Origin: Lachnospiraceae bacterium
GTDB taxonomy: Bacteria > Bacillota > Clostridia > Lachnospirales > Lachnospiraceae
Length of the DNA stretch: 8,718 bases
Assembly: GCA_003446735.1 (NCBI GenBank)
Contig: DMCJ01000188.1
Coordinates: forward strand, 1-8,718
Direction: 5' to 3'
Below the pieces are notes generated by a model that was given only the letters and a program-made list of their open reading frames with translations, ran no database searches and was not told where the DNA came from. A program made the position numbers and the translations under genes. Below, piece after piece: positions 1 to 6,621 of this stretch; position 1 is the stretch's first letter, and each line of letters begins with the position of its first letter.

Positions 1-3000
1 GTCTATGAACACGGCTCTTTAACGCCGGTATATCACAACGTTGGAAGCGGAGGATCAAACGTTGAAGGGTATCCGAATACTACGATTGACCTTACCGGAT
101 TATTCGGAGGACATGGCGAGCAGATAATAACCAATGTTTACGAAAAAAAGAAGGGAAAACTTTCCATTAATAAGAAGGTAAGCATACAGATACAGACAGA
201 TGATTTTATAGGAGATAAGGATGAACTCAGGGATCTATTTACTCCCGTGCTCTCAAAAGAGATAAAATTCAGGGTAAAATCAAACAAAGGAACGTTTGAT
301 AAGACATATACATTAGGCGGAACTTCATCCGATTTTTGTGATGTTGACGGATCGTGGGTCACTCGTGTATCGGATACCATCGATGGAAAAACATATCAGA
401 TATATTCTTATGTTTTTAAGCTTAATGATGAAAAGGCGAGCGAGCTTAAGGAGCTTTCGACAGGCGATTATACGGTAACCGAAACAGGATATAATCTTGA
501 GCCGGAAAAGGCCAGCGTTTCTCACGTTTATAAAGTGACGGTGGACGGAACTGCCGGAAGTGAAACAAGTGCAAATACGCCCGCCCTTGTTGCGATATTA
601 GACGGTAAGGATTCATCGGTTGAATTTACCAACAAATATACGAATCCTTCTCCGGATTACCCGAAGCTTACCATAAGAAAGACCATATCGGGTGATGCGA
701 ACTGGGATGAAATCAAGGACTGTCTGACATTTAAGATAAACGGGAAGGATACCTATGGGAATCCCATACCTGAGATCATTAAGATCGGAAGTGACCTGGT
801 ATCTGACGGAAGCGGATACAGCCTTACTTTAAACGGGGAAAGTGACGGCATAAAACGCGGTATATATACTGTTACCGAAGAAATAAGTGACGGTTCTCCT
901 TTTGAAACGGTCACCACCTATGATGTAAAAGTGACCGATATTACAACTGGTCCCGATGCGGTCGTAAATAATAACGGAAACGGACGAAAGGTAAATGATG
1001 TAAAGATCGATCACCTCACGCATAATATGATCGCCGTCGTTACATTTAATAATGCCTATACGCGTCATAAAGGCAGGATTGTCCTTAAAAAGACAGTGGA
1101 GGGAATGGATGCGGGAGCAAGTCCGGCACCGGGTACGGCCATCAAAAAACTTAAAGATTCTCTTGTGTTTGAAGTAAGTCCGAAACTTGACGGAAAGAGC
1201 GGCAAAGAGCAGATAAAATTAAATGATCTGGGCTTTACGATGACCTATAATCCGGGTTTAAAGACCTACGAATACGTATATGAAAAAGAAGTGCCTACAG
1301 GAGAATATACGATAACGGAAAAAGCAGGTACATATACATCCGACGGATATAATGTAAATGCATCGGTGACCTATACGCTTTCGGGCGATGCATCCGAGAC
1401 GGGCACGATCACGGGAAATAACTCTGCAGGCACAAGCGATGTAAGTGCGAAGGGAAATGTTAAAAAGGACGATAAAAGCACATATTCCTTTACCAATACC
1501 TATAAGCAGAAAAAAGGCCGTTTCATGGTCAAAAAGACATATAAGGTATACGAAGGAACGAATGATATTACCGCAAGTGATGTATTAAAATGGAAAGATG
1601 TCAGGAAGAACCTGAAATTTACGGTATATGATGCAAAGACAAATAAGATCGTAAAGGATGCCTACGGGAACGATCTTATAATAAAGGCAGATGACTGGGG
1701 TGATCTGAAGCAGTCCGGATGGTACGATCTTCCGGTGGGGCTTTATTACATGGTAGAGGATACGGGCGGAGTCATAGAAGGCTTCCACAGTGAGGTAACA
1801 GCCACCCATACGGTCTCCGTAGAAGGGGGAACCGAGACCACCAGCACTGGTCTTACCACAAAGATCGATTTTGAGATAAAGCATGATGATTTTTCGTCCG
1901 ATTACGGCACAAATGTCACCGTAACATATGACAATGCCTATTCAAAGATCAATAAAGGCAAGCTCACACTGAACAAGAGCATAGACGATCAGGCATTTAC
2001 AGCCGCAGGTGCAACGGACTGGGCCGGCTATGCCGCAGGCAGGTATTTTACGGTAAACGGTTATAAGAAGGGAACCAATACCGCTTTGACCGGATTTCCA
2101 AAGACCGTAAACTTTACGGATCTTACCTATAACAGCGGCACAAAGACGGCATCATATACACTTGAAGAGCTTAACGAAGGCGATTATTTTGTAACGGAGC
2201 ATTCCGAATCTCCCGAAGGATATGAACAAAACACCACAAGAACGCTGACGGTAAACGGTGTAAATCTTGAAGTGGGGATATCATCGGATACCGACGCATC
2301 CGATATTGCCACACAGAAATTTAATGTATCAAACGATCCCGGAACAGTCGCAAATGTTTTATTCGGTAATACGTACAAAAAGAAAGAAGGTACCGTAAAG
2401 CTTTCAAAGGTACTTTCGATCGACGGAGTTTCTTTATCAGCCGAGCAGTTAAATACCATAAGGGATCAGATAACATTTGAGATAAGCCCGAGGCTTGACG
2501 GAGGCAGCGGGACGCAGAAACTTACGTTAAACGGTGCGTGGGATGCGGCCGGTGATGCAGTGCATACGTCTGCACCCGTAAGAAGCGGTAAGGGAACGGC
2601 TGCCGATCCCTACGTATTTACCTTCGAGCATGTTAAAAACGGAACTTATACGATAAAAGAGAAAAACTATATCCTGACAGAATACGGTATAGATCTAAAG
2701 AGTGCGACCTATATCGTGACGGCCTTTGACGGAAATAAGACAGGCGGTGATGCCACCTTATCATCGGGAGCACAGGGCGAAGTTAAGACCGAAAAGACGA
2801 CATCTTATGCATTTGACAACAGGTATAATGCGTTTAAGGGTAATCTTATACTTGAAAAATACATAAAAGGTATTCCTGATGACTTAAATACGCAGCAGAA
2901 GAAAGCCATAAAGTTTACCATATCACCCAGGTTTGACGGCTCATCGGGAACTGAGATGCTGGATCTTACGGATTTTGCCTATGATCCCTTAAATAAGGTA

Positions 3001-5319
3001 TATCATTATGAAGCAAAGAATATTCCCGTAAGGGTATATTCGGTAGAAGAGAGTGCTTACGATCTTTCCGCGTTTAATTATAACTTCGAAGGTCTGAGCT
3101 ATACGATCACTGCATCCGATGCGACAAAGACCACTGTAAATGTCCCCGTAAACAATCATAAACCCGATAAAACCGTGGTACATCCCAAGGTCGATAACGG
3201 TCTTGATACGGTTGTACGTGCCACGGATACATACGAAGCGATGCCCGGAAGCCTGATCATCGTTAAGGATGTAAAGAGCATTACAAAAAATGATACAGAC
3301 TTCTCACAGGACCGCTATAAGAACAGACTTGAATTTACCGTAACGGGACCTCTTGATAATCCCAATACGGCATCTAAAGTAAGAAAATACAAGCTTACCG
3401 GAAACGATCATGCGGATAAGGATTTTAAGTTCAACAGTACCGGTAAGAACTGGTCACTTAAGATAGATAACCTTCCTCCCGGCTCATACACAGTCGAAGA
3501 GAAGGAGTTTGATATTGAAGGGTACGAATTAAGCAGCACATCCGCTTATGTGTATAAAGTGGGCTTAAAGAATGATGTAAAGGGACCGCTTGAAACAGGT
3601 GCGCCCAGGGTTTCAACGAAAGTTGAAAGTGCGGATAAGACAACGTTATATCTTTATAACGAGTATGTTAAAAAGCCCGTCATCATCTCTGTTGAAAAGA
3701 GAAATAAATATGATATAAACAACAAGTCCAAGGTTGTGACCGGAGCAAAATACGAGATTTATAATCTGGAATCTCCTCCGCCCACGCTTACTTATCCGGA
3801 TTATCTTACTTCGGATAAGAAGATCCATTCACTTACCACCACGGGTACGGCTTCTAAGATAACCATCCCCGTAGAGAAGCTTCCTTCAAAGGGACTTTAC
3901 TATCTCTATGCGGTTCATGAGGCAGAAGCTCCGGAGGGCTACTACAGAAATGAGACGGATGAGTATTTTGCCATCTATTATGACGGTTATAAATACACCA
4001 TGTATGCCGTCAACTATAACAAAGACGATAATACCGTAACCATTGGAGATGAGCTTAAGGAAAATGCATTCCTTACGGCGGACTATACCCTTCCTTCCAT
4101 AAACAAGATCGATGAAAACGGAAACGGCATCACGGGAGCCACGCTTTCCGTATTTAGGGCAGATGATACCGGTAAAGCCCTCGAGACCTGGGTAAGCGAC
4201 GGAAAGGAACATACCTTAAGCGTAGCGCTTGATACAAATACCGATTACATCCTTAAAGAGATCAAGGTACCCGAAGGCTATACAAAAGCAAACGATATAA
4301 CTTTCTCGATAAATGACGAAGGAAAGATAACAGTTGACGGTAATATTATAAGCGGGACAAGGATCGATATGACCGATCATATCAAACTTTCGGTATCGAA
4401 GCTTGATACAGGCGGAAACTACGTAAAAGGCGCTTCTCTTAAGATAAGCTCCAAAGATGATCCGTCCTTTACGGATATAAGCTTTGTATCCGACTTATCT
4501 CCCGTATATTTCGAAGATTCGCTCTTTACCTTCGGGAAGACCTATATTTTATCCGAGGAGAGTGCTCCGGCAGGATATCTGAAGGCTGCCGATATCGAAT
4601 TTACCATAGATACAGACGGTAAGCTTGTTATAAACGGTTCTGTCATAAAAGAAAGAAAGATAAATATGATAGACCGGTCCATAAAGGTTTACATAAGTAA
4701 ACTGATCATGGGAACGGATAAGTTCCTCGAAGGAGCCGAGCTTGCCATTACCGATGATAAGGGCAGGGAGCTTTATACATTTAAATCCACAAAGGAAAAG
4801 TTTGAGATACCTTCTGCGGCTTTTGTCATAAATGATGAGAAAAACGATGACAATAATGCATATAACAGAAACGTAAATTCGTCAAACAATGCCGCTTTTG
4901 CTTCAGGGGCAAAGATGACACACTTTATCCTGAAGGAGAAAAAGGCGCCCGAGGGCTATCTTCTTGCAAAGGATGTTGCCTTTGCCATAGATGAAAACGG
5001 AAAAATATACATCAGGGATAACTCAGGCACCTACAGGGAAGCAAAGGATCAGACTGTCGAAATGTACGACGATCTGTCCCCTGTACCCAAAAAGACAACG
5101 ACAACAACGACTACAACCACAACGACAACAACGACTACCACAACTACGACAACCACCACGACAACAAAGAGGACCGGAGACGATACTCCTTTAATGTTCT
5201 ATATAACAATGTCGATGGTATCGTTAGGCTGCATGATATGGCTCCTTTTCTTAATGAATTTCTTTATATGCACCGTAAAAAACGAGAAAAGCGCCAAAAG
5301 GAGAAATCTTCTTAAATGA
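1..5319 (+). CDS. Giant multi-domain cell-wall surface protein (pilin/adhesin-like), 5' end outside window
   Basis: Reading frame 1 is open from the first base, so the start lies upstream; 1772 residues are visible. The protein is a chain of isopeptide-type beta domains: the tail of one FctA/CnaB-like domain (to about 141), eight full ones (157-3666), four SpaA/CnaB-like domains (3676-5073), a 24-Thr stalk and a C-terminal anchor. Each domain has the expected Lys near its first strand, a Glu in a YTVTE-like strand and an Asn or Asp near the end (FTNTY, IDMTD), the residues that form intramolecular Lys-Asn/Asp crosslinks in known pilins and adhesins. It is therefore probably a rigid, sortase-attached surface stalk. 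The ligand-binding head, if any, would be in the missing N-terminal part. The stop overlaps the next ATG by 4 bp, and a class B sortase follows in the same operon. The family assignment is by motif reading; whether it is a polymerised pilin or a single adhesin cannot be decided here. Confidence 0.88.
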   Translation, partial: VYEHGSLTPVYHNVGSGGSNVEGYPNTTIDLTGLFGGHGEQIITNVYEKKKGKLSINKKVSIQIQTDDFIGDKDELRDLFTPVLSKEIKFRVKSNKGTFDKTYTLGGTSSDFCDVDGSWVTRVSDTIDGKTYQIYSYVFKLNDEKASELKELSTGDYTVTETGYNLEPEKASVSHVYKVTVDGTAGSETSANTPALVAILDGKDSSVEFTNKYTNPSPDYPKLTIRKTISGDANWDEIKDCLTFKINGKDTYGNPIPEIIKIGSDLVSDGSGYSLTLNGESDGIKRGIYTVTEEISDGSPFETVTTYDVKVTDITTGPDAVVNNNGNGRKVNDVKIDHLTHNMIAVVTFNNAYTRHKGRIVLKKTVEGMDAGASPAPGTAIKKLKDSLVFEVSPKLDGKSGKEQIKLNDLGFTMTYNPGLKTYEYVYEKEVPTGEYTITEKAGTYTSDGYNVNASVTYTLSGDASETGTITGNNSAGTSDVSAKGNVKKDDKSTYSFTNTYKQKKGRFMVKKTYKVYEGTNDITASDVLKWKDVRKNLKFTVYDAKTNKIVKDAYGNDLIIKADDWGDLKQSGWYDLPVGLYYMVEDTGGVIEGFHSEVTATHTVSVEGGTETTSTGLTTKIDFEIKHDDFSSDYGTNVTVTYDNAYSKINKGKLTLNKSIDDQAFTAAGATDWAGYAAGRYFTVNGYKKGTNTALTGFPKTVNFTDLTYNSGTKTASYTLEELNEGDYFVTEHSESPEGYEQNTTRTLTVNGVNLEVGISSDTDASDIATQKFNVSNDPGTVANVLFGNTYKKKEGTVKLSKVLSIDGVSLSAEQLNTIRDQITFEISPRLDGGSGTQKLTLNGAWDAAGDAVHTSAPVRSGKGTAADPYVFTFEHVKNGTYTIKEKNYILTEYGIDLKSATYIVTAFDGNKTGGDATLSSGAQGEVKTEKTTSYAFDNRYNAFKGNLILEKYIKGIPDDLNTQQKKAIKFTISPRFDGSSGTEMLDLTDFAYDPLNKVYHYEAKNIPVRVYSVEESAYDLSAFNYNFEGLSYTITASDATKTTVNVPVNNHKPDKTVVHPKVDNGLDTVVRATDTYEAMPGSLIIVKDVKSITKNDTDFSQDRYKNRLEFTVTGPLDNPNTASKVRKYKLTGNDHADKDFKFNSTGKNWSLKIDNLPPGSYTVEEKEFDIEGYELSSTSAYVYKVGLKNDVKGPLETGAPRVSTKVESADKTTLYLYNEYVKKPVIISVEKRNKYDINNKSKVVTGAKYEIYNLESPPPTLTYPDYLTSDKKIHSLTTTGTASKITIPVEKLPSKGLYYLYAVHEAEAPEGYYRNETDEYFAIYYDGYKYTMYAVNYNKDDNTVTIGDELKENAFLTADYTLPSINKIDENGNGITGATLSVFRADDTGKALETWVSDGKEHTLSVALDTNTDYILKEIKVPEGYTKANDITFSINDEGKITVDGNIISGTRIDMTDHIKLSVSKLDTGGNYVKGASLKISSKDDPSFTDISFVSDLSPVYFEDSLFTFGKTYILSEESAPAGYLKAADIEFTIDTDGKLVINGSVIKERKINMIDRSIKVYISKLIMGTDKFLEGAELAITDDKGRELYTFKSTKEKFEIPSAAFVINDEKNDDNNAYNRNVNSSNNAAFASGAKMTHFILKEKKAPEGYLLAKDVAFAIDENGKIYIRDNSGTYREAKDQTVEMYDDLSPVPKKTTTTTTTTTTTTTTTTTTTTTTTTKRTGDDTPLMFYITMSMVSLGCMIWLLFLMNFFICTVKNEKSAKRRNLLK
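157..3666 (+). repeat. Eight FctA/CnaB-like isopeptide domain repeats
   Basis: These are protein-level repeats inside the surface protein. Approximate units are 157-645, 664-1059, 1075-1503, 1519-1941, 1960-2376, 2392-2826, 2842-3234 and 3250-3666. Each opens with a strand of the type KGKLTLNKS or KGRIVLKKT, has a central Glu strand (DYTVTE, IYTVTE, EYTITE, LYYMVE, DYFVTE, TYTIKE, VYSVEE, SYTVEE in order) and closes with FTNKY, FNNAY, FTNTY, YDNAY, FGNTY, FDNRY, ATDTY and LYNEY. The Lys and Glu are kept in all eight. The closing Asn is kept in seven and is Asp in the seventh. The tail of a ninth copy (ITNVY, near 127-141) shows that the array continues upstream. The copies are divergent, so this is an old duplication. 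This resembles the streptococcal FctA/pilin isopeptide repeat family or a Lachnospiraceae relative. Confidence 0.8.
3676..5073 (+). repeat. Four SpaA/CnaB-like prealbumin-type domains
   Basis: The membrane-proximal part switches from the FctA-like type to the classic SpaA/CnaB type. Approximate units are 3676-4083, 4093-4374, 4381-4674 and 4681-5073. Hallmarks are an opening SVEKRN, INKID, VSKLD or ISKLI strand, then GAKYEIYN, GATLSVF, GASLKI or GAELAI, then the Glu-containing signature HEAEAPEGYY, LKEIKVPEGYT, SEESAPAGYL or KEKKAPEGYLL. Units two to four close with Asp-bearing strands (IDMTD, INMID, VEMYD). In known SpaA-type pilins this layout forms Lys-Asp/Asn isopeptide bonds. The last unit carries an Asn/Asp-rich insertion at 4831-4914. 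The first is longer than the others and its closing acceptor is not clear. Confidence 0.8.
5095..5166 (+). repeat. 24-residue poly-threonine stalk (low-complexity ACN tract)
   Basis: Twenty-four consecutive Thr codons lie between a KK pair and KRTGDD. All four codons are used (11 ACA, 6 ACG, 4 ACC, 3 ACT). An 18-base stretch is repeated exactly at 5095-5112 and 5119-5136, giving a 24-base period. In Gram-positive surface proteins such Thr-rich spans near the anchor serve as extended wall-spanning spacers and may be O-glycosylated; that role is inferred here. Confidence 0.9.
5170..5316 (+). other. C-terminal cell-wall sorting signal (RTGDD, hydrophobic span, basic tail)
   Basis: After the Thr tract the protein reads KRTGDDTP, then a hydrophobic stretch of about 28 residues (from LMFYITMS to FFICTV), then a tail rich in Lys and Arg (KNEKSAKRRNLLK). 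This is the three-part layout of a sortase substrate. The usual LPXTG is not present; only the TG and following acidic residues remain, a form seen in many Lachnospiraceae surface proteins. A class B sortase two genes downstream is the obvious candidate to process it. Cleavage is predicted between Thr (codon at 5173) and Gly (codon at 5176), by analogy. Confidence 0.75.
5296..5303 (+). promoter_or_regulatory. Ribosome binding site for the BMP-like gene, inside the upstream gene
   Basis: AAAAGGAG lies within the last codons of the surface protein, 12 bases before the ATG at 5316. The spacing is rather long, and the ATGA stop/start overlap suggests that translational coupling contributes to initiation. 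Confidence 0.55.
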
Positions 5320-6611
5320 AAAGGAAATCCGTAAATATCATACTTATTGTGCTCGCTCTTCTGATCGTGTGCTTTTTGCTCGTAAAAAGCGGTATGAGCG
5401 TCAGAAGGATGAATGAGCCGGAAAATGATGAGCCTGAGTTTGTAAGCGAGTATAATGTTGCAATACCGGATGACTTTAAGGCGGGGGCTGTATTTAAGAA
5501 AGACAGTAACGATCCCGTTACGAAAAAAAGGATAGAGAGTCTTAAAAGGGCGGCCGGAGATCTTTCAATATCCGAAAACGGCATTGTCACTTTGGAAAAC
5601 GTAAATGAGGATTCATCCTGCTATGATAAGATAAAAGACCTGTGCGACGACGGATGCAAACTTATAATCAGCGATGCAAAGGGACATGAGATCTATATAA
5701 ATACCCTTAAGGACGAATATGAAGACGTGGTATTTGAAGTCTTTGAAGGCGATATGGCTCATCTTGATACTTCGGGCCGCATCAAAAACATGGCATGCAG
5801 GGACTATGAAGGCAGATTTTTAACCGGATACGCCTGCGGTCTTAAATTAAAGGAACTTTCCGAAAACGGTAAGATACCTGAAAGCTCCTTAAATGAAAAC
5901 GGTATGGTAAAAGCCGGATATGCGGGGACATTTAACTACGATAAAAAATGCATATCCGATCTTACTTCATTTTACTTAGGCATAAAAAGAGCTTATCCCA
6001 ACTGCGTATTGGAAGTTCTTTATGCGGGAAGCTATGAGGATGATGAGGCATTTGTTAAGGCGGCCCATGAACTTATTGAGGATAACTGCCTTATCATATC
6101 CGATTCCTGTCCGGACGGTGCCGTATGTAAGAGTATTTCGGAAATAAACGCATCCGGCAGGGAAATATATTATGCGGGCTTTAATGATCTTTCTCTTATA
6201 AGCGAAAAAGGCTGCCTGCTCATGTGTGAAAACGATCTTTATGATGATTATATGTATGTGCTCAGCACTTTTGCAAAAAAGGATAAGATCGAAGGTGACA
6301 GAGTAAGCGGACTTGACAAGGATGCCATAGTTTTTTCAAAGGAGGGAGAATCCTGCGCTCCCGGCACTTTAGATGCGGTAAACGAGATGGCGGAAAAGAT
6401 AGTAAGCGGGGAAGAAAACGTATTTCAGACCATGAACTTTTCCTTAAACGGAAAGCAGCTCGGGGAATACAGGATCGATCTTGACGGCGACGGCGATATA
6501 ATATCCGATGAAGATCATTCCGCCGTTTATAACGGTGTGTTTCACGAACAGTCACTTAAGAGCTTTCCCTATTTTGATATACTTATAGACGGAGTGACGG
6601 AGCTTAATTAA
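5316..6611 (+). CDS. Membrane-anchored BMP/PnrA-like (type 1 periplasmic-binding fold) protein
   Basis: 431 residues. Residues about 7-24 form one N-terminal membrane helix (IILIVLALLIVCFLLV) after MKRKS, so the rest should lie outside the cell. Residues about 85-380 resemble the BMP family of nucleoside-binding lipoproteins (PnrA/TmpC, Med). Supporting stretches are CKLIISDAKG, then RDYEGRFLTGYACGLKL (about 162-178, like the family's YEARYLAGVAAG), then KAGYAGTFNYD, FYLGIKRAYPNC and IYYAGFND. No permease or ATPase gene is seen beside it, and no proper lipobox is present (LIVC has Val before Cys). Residues 388-399 read as an EF-hand-like loop, DLDGDGDIISDE. The extracellular part holds 13 cysteines. 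The gene overlaps the surface-protein stop by 4 bp and ends 10 bases before the sortase gene, so it probably serves the surface structure as a sensor, chaperone or accessory subunit rather than in transport; that role is inference. Remote homology is by eye. Confidence 0.65.
   Translation: MKRKSVNIILIVLALLIVCFLLVKSGMSVRRMNEPENDEPEFVSEYNVAIPDDFKAGAVFKKDSNDPVTKKRIESLKRAAGDLSISENGIVTLENVNEDSSCYDKIKDLCDDGCKLIISDAKGHEIYINTLKDEYEDVVFEVFEGDMAHLDTSGRIKNMACRDYEGRFLTGYACGLKLKELSENGKIPESSLNENGMVKAGYAGTFNYDKKCISDLTSFYLGIKRAYPNCVLEVLYAGSYEDDEAFVKAAHELIEDNCLIISDSCPDGAVCKSISEINASGREIYYAGFNDLSLISEKGCLLMCENDLYDDYMYVLSTFAKKDKIEGDRVSGLDKDAIVFSKEGESCAPGTLDAVNEMAEKIVSGEENVFQTMNFSLNGKQLGEYRIDLDGDGDIISDEDHSAVYNGVFHEQSLKSFPYFDILIDGVTELN
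6477..6512 (+). other. EF-hand-like calcium loop (residues 388-399 of the BMP-like protein)
   Basis: The 12 residues DLDGDGDIISDE match the EF-hand/dockerin loop pattern: Asp at 1, 3 and 5, Gly at 6, Ile at 8 and an acidic residue (Glu) at 12. Only one loop is visible and clear flanking EF helices are not evident, so it may be a lone Ca2+ loop in a beta-rich setting, as in other extracellular proteins. Confidence 0.55.
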
Positions 6612-6615
6612 GGAG
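6610..6615 (+). promoter_or_regulatory. Ribosome binding site that fixes the TTG start of the sortase
   Basis: AAGGAG overlaps the last two bases of the preceding TAA stop and lies 6 bases before TTG at 6622. No nearby in-frame ATG or GTG fits as well, so this site decides the start. It also sits at the edge of a 10-base palindrome, CTTAATTAAG (6603-6612), which is short and of uncertain meaning. Confidence 0.8.
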
Positions 6616-6621
6616 CTTATT

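Noticed and set aside
247..249. GTG as the start of the giant surface protein
   Set aside because: The frame stays open to base 1 with domain-like sequence (ITNVYEKKKGKLSINKK), and there is no ribosome binding site before it.
5095..5166. ACN tract as a CRISPR array or microsatellite
   Set aside because: There are no spacers, and the tract is in frame as a pure Thr run using all four codons.
4991..5194. Small + strand ORF in another frame across the Thr tract
   Set aside because: Its Gln/Arg-rich run is just the ACN repeat read out of frame; it lies wholly within the surface-protein gene and has no ribosome binding site.
5352..5375. Possible lipobox at LIVC in the BMP-like protein
   Set aside because: Val precedes Cys instead of Gly/Ala, and Cys is followed by more hydrophobic residues, so it is part of a membrane helix.
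6603..6612. Ten-base palindrome CTTAATTAAG as an operator or terminator
   Set aside because: It is too short and A+T-rich, and it arises from the stop codon and ribosome binding site context.
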